A stretch of DNA of 64,000 bases from Sediminibacillus massiliensis (GCF_900156915.1 NZ_LT732535.1:2308673-2372672), one strand, 5' to 3'; shown: positions 8,529 through 17,157, counted from the stretch's first letter. The notes: generated from the letters alone by a model not told the origin. Program-made: numbers and translations.

Positions 8529-8905
8529 ACCACTCGCCTCCCTGAAGTTGAAAAGTCCAATGGGTGAAATGAGACAAAGGTGCCAATAATCGATGGTTGG
8601 GTGAATATGTATAAAAGAATAGAGCAGCTCTGTAAGTATCTTCGATGACTGGATGAAAAGCCCCACACTCGCTCACCTCAGACCCTGCTTGAATGCTAGG
8701 TTTGTAACATTTTATTAATACATTCTGTTGAATATGAATAATTTTGACAATTCGAGGATAATACAGGCGGATACATTTCAGTCAGTAAGAGAGTCTGCTG
8801 AAGTGGGACAATCTCTTTTTGCTAGGTAGAACTGCACGGGGGCTCCATAATCCACACTGGCGAAAAAGATTGCAGAACTCTCTTTATTTTATTTTGGCCC
8901 AAATA
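8529..8905. other. Intergenic region upstream of spoIIID
   Basis: About 380 nt without a convincing gene. B. subtilis has a short translated leader (usd) here that affects spoIIID expression. An open frame overlapping the spoIIID start exists on the minus strand (8453-8668), but nothing supports it as usd. The AT-rich stretch 8700-8760 probably holds the sigma-E-type promoter; no clean match was found. Confidence 0.35.
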
Positions 8906-8931
8906 AAAAAGCACTCCGAAGAGTGCTTTTT
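8906..8931 (-). terminator. Terminator of the AimR-like three-gene unit
   Basis: Stem AAAAAGCACTC/GAGTGCTTTTT with a CGAA loop and T-rich flanks on both sides. It overlaps the last codon of the 96-residue gene, which supports that gene as the end of the transcript. Confidence 0.85.
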
Positions 8932-9220
8932 ACATGCATTTATTTCTTTGAAGATAAATTTTTTGCAATTTTTCAACCATGGTGTATTTCAATTCAATAT
9001 ATGGCCTTCTTTCAAGCGGATAATACCTGATTTGCTCCAGATTGGCCAATTGCAGGAAATTAATCAATTCCTCGCTACTCTCAAACCGATTTAAGTTTAG
9101 ATCAACTTGATGGCTGCTTGAAAAGATGAACTTAACGTCTTCCATTCCGTCTGCCATTAATTCTTGTAGAAATTTAATAGAGTGGTAGCCCCTTTCCTGT
9201 ACAAGGCAACTATAACACAA
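8930..9220 (-). CDS. Hypothetical protein, third gene of the AimR-like unit
   Basis: Open frame of 96 residues, not recognised. It is soluble, with no signal peptide or TM helix, and alternates short amphipathic helices with charged strands (SSEELINFLQLANLEQIRYYPLERRPYIELKYTMVEKL). TTG at 9220 is the longest start and has AGGAAAAG about 9 nt upstream; ATG at codon 23 is an alternative. It follows the peptide gene by 40 nt on the same strand and is closed by a terminator. A place like that of aimX in phage arbitrium loci is suggestive, but here it looks protein-coding. Confidence 0.5.
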   Translation of the reverse strand: MCYSCLVQERGYHSIKFLQELMADGMEDVKFIFSSSHQVDLNLNRFESSEELINFLQLANLEQIRYYPLERRPYIELKYTMVEKLQKIYLQRNKCM

Positions 9221-9260
9221 ATACCACTTTTCCTAAAGCAAACAAGCGAAAGACAGATTA

Positions 9261-9440
9261 TCAGCCGATTTCGCCGTAATCGGGATCATAATCCTGAAGA
9301 CCATCTTCTCCTGACTCACAGGTATCACTTTCACACTGAACCGCAGTTTCAACCTTTGGGAGAGGTTCCCCAGTATTTTGGCAGTCAAGATTCCATGTGA
9401 ATGAGATAGATAGTAAAAATATAAGAAGAATTCTTTTCAA
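9261..9440 (-). CDS. Putative secreted signalling-peptide precursor (AimP/Phr-like)
   Basis: A 59-residue precursor with a classic export signal (MKRILLIFLLSISFTW) followed by an acidic, Cys-containing tail ending DYDPDYGEIG. The start is TTG at 9440, chosen for the very strong GGAGGAGG 5-6 nt upstream. It begins 27 nt after the stop of the AimR-like receptor gene, the arrangement seen for receptor/pheromone pairs of the Rap-Phr and AimR-AimP type, in which the C-terminal few residues are cut out, exported and re-imported by an oligopeptide permease. The mature peptide cannot be stated from sequence. Identification rests on size, signal and position. Confidence 0.55.
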   Translation of the reverse strand: MKRILLIFLLSISFTWNLDCQNTGEPLPKVETAVQCESDTCESGEDGLQDYDPDYGEIG

Positions 9441-9467
9441 TATAGCCTCCTCCAAATTCTTATAAGT

Positions 9468-10511
9468 CTACAGATCAAACTTTTCTTTCAGTGCTTTTAA
9501 TGGGAGTCTTGAAAAAAAGTAATCACTTCTTTGAATAATAAACTCATTGTAGGAACGAAGCAACAGGGCCCGGTCTTCACAGGCAAGTCCTTTATAGTAT
9601 TTTCTAAAAGGGGATTCCAATGATAGGTTGTTAAGGATTTCTCTTGCCTTGTCCATATTTCCTTCAGCGATCGATAAATGTGCTTGTTCACTGGGATCGT
9701 TAGTTGTCACGCCCTGTACATATCCAAAGTGGGCGGATACAAATGGGAGGTTATGTTGTTCCACTGCATGAACAATGTGTTTCAAGTCATATTGCACACC
9801 AATCTTTTTAGCCTCTTCCAAGTGATGGATGCAGCTGAAGTAATTTTCGAAGAGATAAGATAGCCCCAAATTGACGTGAATATTTGCCTTCCGTTCGTGG
9901 CAGAGACGGGTGTTCAGCGCTTTAAATGCGTATTTCCTGGCAAGTATTACCTGGTTCCTTCTCCAGTAATACATGAAATGGGCTTCATCGTATCTCAACT
10001 GAAAGAAGGAAGAAAGCAGGGAATCCTCTATCTCGCCGATCAACTCGGACTGTTTGTCAAGGTAAAAGCCAAACCTTTCAAACTGCATCAAATCAAAATG
10101 AAGATATATTTTGAGGAATCTGATAAGACAGGTTAAGTCAGGCAAATTTGTCTTAATCATGTCTATTTCTTTCAGTATCTCGTTTGCTGGTCTTATATTC
10201 TCTTTTCTGTCCATGAAAAGCTGATAAACTTCTCCCCATTTTCTGTTGATGGGGTTCACGCTTTGCTTGTTTCTGACAATCAACTTTTTCAAATCACTAT
10301 AATAACCATGTAAATAAAGGAATTCCATCCCCACTCTTTGTACATTGTCGGAAAGAGATGAAAAACAGAATTGCCTGGTTAAATTGATAGATGCTTTCTC
10401 GCCGTAACCGCTCACAAAATTCATATATTGTTCTAAGGAGATGTATTTTCCTTGCATTGGATTTTCTTCCACCGCAGTAGCACTCTGATAAGACAAGTAA
10501 TTTCCTACCAT
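9468..10511 (-). CDS. AimR-like TPR pheromone receptor (RRNPP superfamily)
   Basis: A 347-residue all-helical TPR-type protein. From memory of phage AimR sequences it aligns over most of its length: a WGEVYQLF... block, a central ARKYAFKALNTR repeat, and a C-terminal YYKGLACEDRALLLRSYNEF followed by SDYFFSRLPLKAL, matching the FIKLPLLEL-type end of AimR. AimR binds DNA and a short peptide to control phage lysogeny. Here the N-terminus before GKYISLEQY is about 20-25 residues shorter than in AimR, and an in-frame stop immediately upstream excludes extension, so the HTH may be shortened. ATG at 10511 fits AAAGGGAG best (10517 and 10535 are alternatives). A peptide gene follows, and no phage genes are near. 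Confidence 0.7.
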   Translation of the reverse strand: MVGNYLSYQSATAVEENPMQGKYISLEQYMNFVSGYGEKASINLTRQFCFSSLSDNVQRVGMEFLYLHGYYSDLKKLIVRNKQSVNPINRKWGEVYQLFMDRKENIRPANEILKEIDMIKTNLPDLTCLIRFLKIYLHFDLMQFERFGFYLDKQSELIGEIEDSLLSSFFQLRYDEAHFMYYWRRNQVILARKYAFKALNTRLCHERKANIHVNLGLSYLFENYFSCIHHLEEAKKIGVQYDLKHIVHAVEQHNLPFVSAHFGYVQGVTTNDPSEQAHLSIAEGNMDKAREILNNLSLESPFRKYYKGLACEDRALLLRSYNEFIIQRSDYFFSRLPLKALKEKFDL

Positions 10512-10661
10512 GACCATTCTCCCTTTCTCTGTCATTTATTCTATCAAGGCATTATGTACATAGTCATTTTCTCTTAATTATCCCATATACAACCTGATTT
10601 ACAACCGTTACGGGCAAACAATCGTTCGACAAATTTTCCTAAAATTCTATCAATTCAAGCC

Positions 10662-10695
10662 AAAAAAAAAAGCTCCGGGAGTATCCCAAAGCTTT
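10662..10695 (-). terminator. Terminator of spoIIQ
   Basis: Minus-strand hairpin AAAGCT-tt-GGGA / TCCC-gg-AGCTTT followed by a long T run, ten nt after the spoIIQ stop. Confidence 0.8.
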
Positions 10696-10704
10696 GTGCT
10701 ATTA

Positions 10705-11637
10705 TTATGCGTTAGCCATTGCTGCAGAAGATTCTTTTCCGGCAGATGAGTCCTCATCTGTTTCTTCGCCATCTTCTACTTCAGTTCCATCTTCTTCTGG
10801 TTGTTCTTGTTCAGAACCAGTGCCGTCTTCCACGGTGTCTTCTTGTGGAGCTTGCTCTTCAGTCACTGCATCTTCTTCGGTTGTAGCTTCTTCTTCAGGT
10901 GTTTCCTCATCAGAAGTAGTTGCTTCGTCTTCTTCAGTCGCAGTTTCCTCTATCTTTGTCACTGTTTGGTTGAAGAATTTCTCAGGGTTGACTGGTTTGT
11001 CACCTTGGCGAAGTTCGAAATGTACGTGTGTACCACTTGCCTGGCCGAATAGATTCTTGCCAGCAGTTCCAATTGCATCGCCTTGTTGGATTTTCGCTCC
11101 TGCTTCTACCAGTACTTCTTCAAGGCTTGCATAGTAAGTAGAAACTTCATTTGCATGAGCCACTTTAACGACATTACCTAAAAGCGGATCTTCTTTTACT
11201 TCTGTTACAGTACCACTAAGTGATGCCGTTACTTCAAAACTTTCCCCGTCGGAAGATGCAATATCAACACCAGTGCTTTGGTAGTACTTATTGTTGTATA
11301 GAACAAGTGCTTTTTCTTGATCTTCACTGTCTGCGCTGTAATCGTAAAACTTGGTTACGATTTCTGCCTGATCTTCTTCCTGTACAGGCATCTTGACTAC
11401 TTCCTGTTGTTCTAAGACGGGTTGTGCTTCTTCGTCCATTCCCAGATTGTCTCCGGAAATATCCTGGTTCTCAACATCTTGGTTTTCCGTTGCTTCAGGA
11501 ACTTGGTTATCTAAATTTTGATACCAAAGTACACCTGTCAAAAGCAATGCTGCAATTGTCAGATAAAGCGCTGGAAAAAACCATTTTTTGCGAAAGATAC
11601 GTTTCCAACTTTTTGAAACGTTGTTTTCCTCTCTCAT
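10705..11637 (-). CDS. spoIIQ: Stage II sporulation protein SpoIIQ
   Basis: Forespore membrane protein that binds mother-cell SpoIIIAH to form the feeding-channel/zipper complex during engulfment. The 310-residue protein starts at ATG 11637 (MREENN, with GAGGTGA upstream). It has a cytoplasmic N-terminus, one TM helix (FFPALYLTIAALLLTGVLWY), a linker and a LytM/M23 fold. The first zinc ligand is absent (STGVDIAS in place of H-x-x-x-D) while HVHFEL remains, the same degeneracy known in B. subtilis SpoIIQ, so it should not be an active peptidase. A tail of about 90 residues made largely of Glu, Asp and Thr follows and is longer than in B. subtilis. Confidence 0.94.
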   Translation of the reverse strand: MREENNVSKSWKRIFRKKWFFPALYLTIAALLLTGVLWYQNLDNQVPEATENQDVENQDISGDNLGMDEEAQPVLEQQEVVKMPVQEEDQAEIVTKFYDYSADSEDQEKALVLYNNKYYQSTGVDIASSDGESFEVTASLSGTVTEVKEDPLLGNVVKVAHANEVSTYYASLEEVLVEAGAKIQQGDAIGTAGKNLFGQASGTHVHFELRQGDKPVNPEKFFNQTVTKIEETATEEDEATTSDEETPEEEATTEEDAVTEEQAPQEDTVEDGTGSEQEQPEEDGTEVEDGEETDEDSSAGKESSAAMANA

Positions 11638-11655
11638 GATCATCACCTCAGCTAC

Positions 11656-11685
11656 CATTCTGAGCAGAAAGAGAGAGTTATATAC
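11656..11685 (-). promoter_or_regulatory. Candidate sigma-F promoter of spoIIQ
   Basis: Minus strand: GTATA (11681-11685), 15-nt spacer, GCTCAGAATG (11656-11665). This fits the sigma-F pattern GYWTA-N15/16-GgNrANAnTR with two mismatches in weakly conserved positions. It lies directly before the spoIIQ ribosome site, and the same architecture is found before spoIIR in this window. Confidence 0.5.
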
Positions 11686-11801
11686 ATCATAAAAATATTT
11701 TTTTCTATTTATTTTTCGACAAAGGATTTATTTTATTCACAAATAGGAAAACAAAGCAATCGAACAAAAAGAAAAAGGCCCTCCGTTTAGAGAACCTCTG
11801 T

Positions 11802-12851
11802 TTATTGATTGTTTGAAGCCAGTTGAGGAGCAGTCTGGTCGATTCCATTTATAGCTGCACCTTGATAATAATATTGGAGTATCTCTTTATACGTTTTCCC
11901 CTCCTTTGCCATTCCGTTGGCACCATACTGACTCATGCCGATTCCATGGCCAAAACCTTTTGTTGTAAAAATGAGGTGGTCATTTTTCTGTTCCAACTCG
12001 AAGTCACTCGAACGGAGGTCAAGTTTTTCCCTGATCTCCCTGCCGGAGAACTTCTTGCCGCCCAGAGAAATTTCTGCAACGCGTTTGCTTTCAGTCCGCT
12101 TCATTTCAGCAACTACAGGTGCAGAGGGATCAAGCTGGATACCAAGCGCCTGTTCTACTTCCGCCACGGTGAAAATCTGCTGGTCCAGATATTTGGGCGA
12201 GCTTTTGTCCCATGGGCTTGCAACACTTCTGAGATACGGCAGTTCATTAGGCCAGTAATTCTCCGAATCCTCTGTATAACCATTACTTGTCGAAAAAAAG
12301 GCAGGTGTGATCGGTTTGTCCTGATAGGTGACGATTTCCCCCTTGGTGGCAGCTACCGCTTTCGTAATCTTGCTCATATTATCGGAATAATCTGCACCCC
12401 ATTGTGCCCGGAGTTCTTTCTCGTTCTTGTAAACTTGGTGTTGAACGGTATCGGTGACATCCGCTCCTCCTTCCACCCCGCCTTCATCCAGTGTCAGGTA
12501 ATTGACGATGTAGGTCCTGGCGGCCAATGCTTGTGCTTTCAATGCTTCCAACTCGAATTCCACCGGCATTTCTGAGGCCACAACGCTTTTTACATAGTCC
12601 TCTAGCGGAACAGTTTCTACTTTTTCTGTATTCGTCCGAAACACCTTGACAGAAAACGATGAGTCTTCTTCCTTAAGCGCAACCTTTTTTGTCTGTTCTG
12701 AACTGATTGATTCTTTTTCTACCCCGCCCGCTTGGATAAAGGGTACGACAATCAGCGTCGGAAGAAGTAAAATGATGGAAAACAGACTCGCAAACACGAT
12801 GAGACTTGGCTTTTTCCAATTATGGGTTTTTTGTTGTTTCCATTTCTTCAT
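11802..12851 (-). CDS. spoIID: Stage II sporulation protein D, peptidoglycan lytic transglycosylase
   Basis: Mother-cell membrane enzyme that, with SpoIIM and SpoIIP, degrades septal peptidoglycan so that the membrane can engulf the forespore. The 349-residue protein has a basic N-terminus, one TM helix (LIVFASLFSIILLLPTLIVV) and the SpoIID/LytB domain with VVASEMPVEFELEALKAQALAARTY (catalytic Glu within ASEMP). The conserved STSNGYTEDSENYW and GFGHGIGMSQYGANGMA motifs follow. The ATG is preceded by GGGAGG. In B. subtilis it follows murAA directly; here the dpp-ykf operon lies between. Confidence 0.95.
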   Translation of the reverse strand: MKKWKQQKTHNWKKPSLIVFASLFSIILLLPTLIVVPFIQAGGVEKESISSEQTKKVALKEEDSSFSVKVFRTNTEKVETVPLEDYVKSVVASEMPVEFELEALKAQALAARTYIVNYLTLDEGGVEGGADVTDTVQHQVYKNEKELRAQWGADYSDNMSKITKAVAATKGEIVTYQDKPITPAFFSTSNGYTEDSENYWPNELPYLRSVASPWDKSSPKYLDQQIFTVAEVEQALGIQLDPSAPVVAEMKRTESKRVAEISLGGKKFSGREIREKLDLRSSDFELEQKNDHLIFTTKGFGHGIGMSQYGANGMAKEGKTYKEILQYYYQGAAINGIDQTAPQLASNNQ

Positions 12852-13003
12852 GGGCGGCCTCCCTCTCTAGCATTTCTACTATATAAACCTATACAGTAAA
12901 CGGAAACAATAGAACCTTTGAATCCAAAAAAATAGGATGCTGACCATGCTGGGGGAAACCTTAAGTGGAGTGTCGAGGTATATTTGGACGGGAAACGAAT
13001 AAA

Positions 13004-13033
13004 GAAAAAAGCCGCCCAAACTTGGACAGCTTT
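13004..13033 (-). terminator. Terminator of the dpp-ykf operon
   Basis: Minus-strand stem AAAGC-t-G-t-CC / GG-g-C-g-GCTTT followed by a T run, a few nt after the ykfD stop codon. Confidence 0.8.
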
Positions 13034-13037
13034 CCTT

Positions 13038-14045
13038 TTACTGATAGGCTAATTCTTTTACCGGTGTCTTATCTTTGATTTCATCGTTGTACAAATGGCA
13101 GGCAACGAAGTGGTTATCTTCTACTTCCTGCCACTTTGGCGTAACGGATGCACATGCCTTCATCGCAAAAGGACAGCGGGTACGGAATACACAGCCTGTC
13201 GGCGGATTGATCGGGCTGGGCAGCTCACCTTCGAGGATCATTCTCTCCCGCTTTTCTTCCAGGTCCGGATCTGGAATCGGAATGGCGGAGAGCAATGCCT
13301 GTGTGTATGGATGCAATGGTTTTTTGTACAACTGGTTGCTTTCTGTAAGCTCGACCATGTTGCCCAAATACATGACACCTATTCTGTCTGAAATATGTTT
13401 CACCATCGATAAATCATGAGCAATGAACAAATAGGTCAGCCCTTTTTCTTTTTGGAGCTTCCTCAAAAGATTGACCACCTGTGCTTGCACGGAAACATCT
13501 AATGCCGAAATTGGTTCATCTGCGACAATGAATGCAGGATCCAACGCCAAAGCCCGGGCGATTCCAATCCTCTGGCGCTGTCCGCCGCTGAATTCATGCG
13601 GGTAGCGGTTGGCATGGTCACGGCTTAGTCCCACTTCTTCCAATAGCTCGTAGACACGTTCCAACCGTTCCTTTTTATCTTTGTAAATCCCGTGGATTTC
13701 CATCGGCTCTGCTATGACTTCTTTTACAGTGGAACGGGGATTCAAAGAAGCGTATGGATCTTGGAAAATCATCTGCATACTTCGGTGGAACGCAAATTTA
13801 TCTTTATCGGTCAATTCGTGGACATTGTCCCCATCAAAAATCACTTCACCGCCTGTCCGGTTATACAATCCCATGATGGTTCTGCCAATGGTTGATTTAC
13901 CGCAGCCCGATTCCCCGACAAGCCCGAATGTTTCGCCTTTGAAAATCTCGAAGCTGACATTGTCGACTGCTTTTAACGTCTCATTCTTGCCTACTTCAAA
14001 ATATTTCTTCAAGTGATTGACTTTCAGAATTTTTTCGTTTGTCAT
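13038..14045 (-). CDS. ykfD: Peptide ABC transporter ATPase YkfD (OppF/DppF family)
   Basis: Second ATPase for the murein-peptide importer, 335 residues. It has Walker [21 protein letters not shown], signature motif [15 protein letters not shown], Walker [14 protein letters not shown], an H-loop IAHDLS, and the C-terminal Opp/Dpp extension [18 protein letters not shown], whose Cys cluster is typical of peptide-transporter ATPases that bind an iron-sulfur cluster. ATG at 14045 (MTNEKILKV) overlaps the ykfC stop by 4 nt and has GGAGGG upstream; a longer in-frame start inside ykfC is less likely. Last gene of the operon. Confidence 0.92.
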   Translation of the reverse strand: MTNEKILKVNHLKKYFEVGKNETLKAVDNVSFEIFKGETFGLVGESGCGKSTIGRTIMGLYNRTGGEVIFDGDNVHELTDKDKFAFHRSMQMIFQDPYASLNPRSTVKEVIAEPMEIHGIYKDKKERLERVYELLEEVGLSRDHANRYPHEFSGGQRQRIGIARALALDPAFIVADEPISALDVSVQAQVVNLLRKLQKEKGLTYLFIAHDLSMVKHISDRIGVMYLGNMVELTESNQLYKKPLHPYTQALLSAIPIPDPDLEEKRERMILEGELPSPINPPTGCVFRTRCPFAMKACASVTPKWQEVEDNHFVACHLYNDEIKDKTPVKELAYQ

Positions 14046-14968
14046 GATTGTCCCTCCGTTGTCCAATATCGCCTGGCTCCGCACAGTTCTTTTTCATAAA
14101 CAGTACCTGCCAGTGGAGTTATTTCCACATGTTTTCCCGTTGTGGGCGAATGGATCATTTTTCCCTCTCCATAATAGATACCGACATGGTGAAGCTTCCC
14201 TTTTCCTTCTTCGTACGCGAAAAATAATAAATCACCTGGTTCAAGCCTATCCAGCGGTATCTCTTTTCCCCCCATGGCAGCCTGGTCGGTCGCATCCCGG
14301 GGTATTTGATACCCGTTCGCTTTATGCATGTTATAGCTGAATCCTGAACAATCATAACCGAATGAACTCATCCCGCCCCAGAAGTAAGGCAAATCGAGAA
14401 AGGCCTCCCCTGCCCGAATGATATCTGTTCCGGCCCCTTTTGGTATGTCTTGTTTCAACGTAACAGCTGATTTTGCCAGATATCCTGAACCAACGGGCAG
14501 CTTCACCTGTATATATTCCTTCTCTTCACGGATGACAGGCAGCTCGGTTAAATAACTCACCTTAAACAAAGGCTGTTTATTTTCATCTAATAAAGTTGTT
14601 GCCGGACTGGTAACTACCGCCGTTTGATCAAACGTTTGTTTAACTTCTGAATCCTGCAGCTGTACGGTCGGAATCCAACCAGGATACCCTCGTTCATCCT
14701 TTTTGGATGGCTGTGACGGAACGATGACATGCGACCAGCCATCCTTTTCCTCCAATACAATCACTTCCTCGCCAAAAAGAAGCTGTGATTGGACAAGGTT
14801 GTCGTCACAAAGGGCGAGTCTTGGTTCATAGGTCAACTGGTCCAGCCATTTATTGATGTCAACCGGATTTCCTATTCCAGGTTCATCGAGTTCCCTCGGC
14901 GAGTCCGGTGCCGTCCATAGTGTAGCCACAGATACGTTTACAAGCTTTCTCTTGTTGTCTGGTTTCAT
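14042..14968 (-). CDS. ykfC: Gamma-D-glutamyl-L-diamino acid endopeptidase YkfC (NlpC/P60)
   Basis: Cytoplasmic murein-peptide hydrolase of 308 residues without a signal peptide. Two N-terminal SH3b-like regions (about 10-185: [35 protein letters not shown]) precede the C40 cysteine-peptidase domain. The catalytic Cys lies in [11 protein letters not shown], the His in LHHVGIYYG, and the third polar residue near [11 protein letters not shown]. The B. subtilis enzyme cuts after L-Ala-gamma-D-Glu and needs a free N-terminal L-Ala, releasing substrates for YkfB. It sits between ykfB and ykfD as in the B. subtilis operon. Confidence 0.93.
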   Translation of the reverse strand: MKPDNKRKLVNVSVATLWTAPDSPRELDEPGIGNPVDINKWLDQLTYEPRLALCDDNLVQSQLLFGEEVIVLEEKDGWSHVIVPSQPSKKDERGYPGWIPTVQLQDSEVKQTFDQTAVVTSPATTLLDENKQPLFKVSYLTELPVIREEKEYIQVKLPVGSGYLAKSAVTLKQDIPKGAGTDIIRAGEAFLDLPYFWGGMSSFGYDCSGFSYNMHKANGYQIPRDATDQAAMGGKEIPLDRLEPGDLLFFAYEEGKGKLHHVGIYYGEGKMIHSPTTGKHVEITPLAGTVYEKELCGARRYWTTEGQS

Positions 14969-14980
14969 CTATATGCCCCC

Positions 14981-16084
14981 TCATCCTGTTACTGTTTCGT
15001 TGTCATTAATCAAAACGGAGTTTATACCCAATCCTGTTCCCTCCGGCAGATAAATCTTATTGGATTGATAAATAATACCGCCGTCCAAGACATCCTTTGC
15101 CAGCATTAACGGTGCATCGAAGTCGAAACGGGTTATATTTTTCTGGCTGGCCGCTAAGTGGGCTGCGGCTGTGATACCCAGCTTTGTTTCAATCATGCTG
15201 CCGATCATGCAATTGACCCCGTAGCTTTCCGCAAGTTTTGAAATGGTGAGCGCGTGATAAATACCGCCGCTTTTCATCAACTTGATGTTGATTAAGTCAG
15301 CACTGTGGGTCTCCAAAACCTTTCTCGCATCGATAGGAGAAAATACACTTTCATCTGCCATAATCGGAGTGACAACGTTATCTGTGACATATTTCAGGCC
15401 GGCGATATCATGGGCTTTCACAGGCTGTTCGATCAACTCGATATCAAGCCCTTTGTCCTCCATCTCCCGGATCGCCCGGACAGCGTCCTTCGGTTTCCAT
15501 CCTTGGTTCGCATCGAGTCTGATAAGGATACCCGGACCGACAGCGTTTCTGATCGCCATGATTCTTCTTACATCGGTTTTTATATCGTCTTTTCCCACTT
15601 TGACCTTTAAAGCAGTAAACCCATCTTTCACATACCGACGGGCGTCCCCAGCCATTTCATCAGGCGTGTTGACACTTACTGTGAAGTCTGTCTCCAATGT
15701 ATTCCGGTATCCGCCGAGCAGCTGGTACAGCGGCAGCCCGCACATTTGCGCAAAACAATCATGCAATGCCATATCGATTGCAGCTTTCGCACTGGAATTG
15801 CCAACTATTAAACTGTCCAATAAATGAAAGATTTCTTCTTTTCCATGCAGCGATTTTCCAATTAAAACTGGTTTTAGAATATAATTGATGACATTCTCAA
15901 TGCTGGCGAGACTGTCACCAGTAATCACGTGGGTCGGCGGTGCTTCCCCCCACCCGATTGTTCCATCGTCACAAGTGACTTTCACAAAGACGGATTCGGC
16001 TACAGTCACTGTCCGCAGTGCCGTCTTAAAAGGCTTTTCCAAGGGGACGGCAACCCTGGATGTTTCAATTGTGTCTATTCTCAT
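14981..16084 (-). CDS. ykfB: L-Ala-D/L-Glu epimerase YkfB
   Basis: Enolase-superfamily epimerase converting L-Ala-D-Glu from murein to L-Ala-L-Glu, which ordinary peptidases can split. It has 367 residues. Visible catalytic set: Lys pair in ALKVKVGKDD, metal ligands in RLDANQGW, ELIEQPV and IMADESVF, and the second base Lys in NIKLMKSGG. The start at 16084 (MRIDTIETSRVAVPLEKPF) is chosen over an upstream in-frame start that would run into ykfA; AGCGGGGG precedes it. A 20-nt gap separates it from ykfA. Confidence 0.93.
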   Translation of the reverse strand: MRIDTIETSRVAVPLEKPFKTALRTVTVAESVFVKVTCDDGTIGWGEAPPTHVITGDSLASIENVINYILKPVLIGKSLHGKEEIFHLLDSLIVGNSSAKAAIDMALHDCFAQMCGLPLYQLLGGYRNTLETDFTVSVNTPDEMAGDARRYVKDGFTALKVKVGKDDIKTDVRRIMAIRNAVGPGILIRLDANQGWKPKDAVRAIREMEDKGLDIELIEQPVKAHDIAGLKYVTDNVVTPIMADESVFSPIDARKVLETHSADLINIKLMKSGGIYHALTISKLAESYGVNCMIGSMIETKLGITAAAHLAASQKNITRFDFDAPLMLAKDVLDGGIIYQSNKIYLPEGTGLGINSVLINDNETVTG

Positions 16085-16104
16085 CAAAAATTCCCCCGCT
16101 CTAT

Positions 16105-17025
16105 TTATTTGACCCCCGGTTGTATGTGCAATACTTTGTCTTTGGTTGACAATCGGGCTTCTGTGCCTAGCGGGACGGAAAGATGCGGCTGGCAATGACC
16201 GATTTTAAATCCGCTTATCACTGGTTTATCCAGTCCGGCTAAATAATCTTCAAAGACTTCCTCAAGAGATAATGACGGTTTGTCTTCTTTAGGCTTGGCA
16301 TTGTTGAAGTCGCCGACTACTATGCCGGCCGCATCCTCCAATTTCCCGGACTGTTTGAGCTGATTAAGCATGCCGTCGATCCTGTATGGAGGTTCATCGA
16401 TATCCTCTAACAGAAGCAATTTGTCTTTTGTATCTATTTCAAAAGGCGTACCGAGTGTGCTTGTAATTAAGGAAAGGTTCCCGCCTGTGAGTCGGCCTTC
16501 TGCCTGTCCTTCTGACAGTACCGTCAGCGGAGAAATCTTCTCAGAGTACTCCACCTTTCCAGGAGAAAACAATTGATGGAACATTTCGGCTGACAAATCT
16601 TCAAAATCATCCAGACCTATATCTGAACTCACCATGGGGCCGTGAAAAGTGACGAGGCCAGTGCGCTGCCTAATGGCCGTATGCAAAAAAGTAATATCGC
16701 TGTATCCCCAGAAAATCTTTGGATTAGCGGCAATGAGTTGATAATCGATATCTTCAGCGATCCGACCTGTCCCGTATCCCCCACACGCACAAATGATCCC
16801 GGAAATTTGCGGGTCCTGAAACATATCATGCAAATCTTCGAGACGCTGTTCATCTGTTCCAGCCAGGTAACCATGTTTACTGTCAATATTTCTGCCAAGC
16901 TTTACTTGCAGTCCCAATGACTCCAAAAAGGGTATTCCTTTTTCCAATTTTTCTTTTTTAGGCGGACTGGCCGGTGCGATGACGCCGACTTTATCCCCTT
17001 TTTTCAAACGAGCAGGCAATATCAA
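16105..17025 (-). CDS. ykfA: LD-carboxypeptidase YkfA (S66 family)
   Basis: Cytoplasmic serine carboxypeptidase, 306 residues, that removes the terminal D-amino acid from murein tetrapeptides during recycling. Family features: GDKVGVIAPASPP at the N-terminus, ICACGGYGTGRIAEDIDY, the nucleophile Ser in FWGYSDITFLH, HGPMVSSDIG, and the Glu/His region near LEDIDEPPYRIDGML and KIGHCQPHLSVPLG. First gene after the hairpin that divides the operon into dpp and ykf halves. Confidence 0.92.
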   Translation of the reverse strand: MILPARLKKGDKVGVIAPASPPKKEKLEKGIPFLESLGLQVKLGRNIDSKHGYLAGTDEQRLEDLHDMFQDPQISGIICACGGYGTGRIAEDIDYQLIAANPKIFWGYSDITFLHTAIRQRTGLVTFHGPMVSSDIGLDDFEDLSAEMFHQLFSPGKVEYSEKISPLTVLSEGQAEGRLTGGNLSLITSTLGTPFEIDTKDKLLLLEDIDEPPYRIDGMLNQLKQSGKLEDAAGIVVGDFNNAKPKEDKPSLSLEEVFEDYLAGLDKPVISGFKIGHCQPHLSVPLGTEARLSTKDKVLHIQPGVK

Positions 17026-17080
17026 GCTGCCACCTTCTTTCCTGTTGCTGAAGTTCTACTTATGGATTATGTAAAAGAAA

Positions 17081-17128
17081 TGGCTCAAAACCGCCCTCCT
17101 CCCAACGGAAGAAAGCGGCACAGAGCCA
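17081..17128 (-). promoter_or_regulatory. Intercistronic stem-loop between dppE and ykfA
   Basis: TGGCTC-aaaa-CCGC pairs with GCGG-caca-GAGCCA around a loop of about 20 nt. No T run follows, so it is not a normal terminator. Placed just after the binding-protein gene, it could protect the dppE message or damp read-through into ykfABCD. This is inference from position and structure. Confidence 0.5.
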
Positions 17129-17157
17129 GACCATGAACCTTTATTCAACTTGTTCGT

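Noticed and set aside
8453-8668. 71-codon frame overlapping the spoIIID start as usd
   Set aside because: No sequence similarity could be recognised and it overlaps spoIIID coding sequence; kept only as a remark in the intergenic entry.
8906-10535. A prophage around the AimR-like gene
   Set aside because: Flanking genes are conserved sporulation genes; no integrase, repressor, terminase or structural gene and no attachment-site repeats were seen.
11823-12575. Plus-strand open frame of 250 codons opposite spoIID
   Set aside because: It lies fully antisense to a well-supported gene, has no recognisable domain and no ribosome site; long antisense frames are expected from codon bias.
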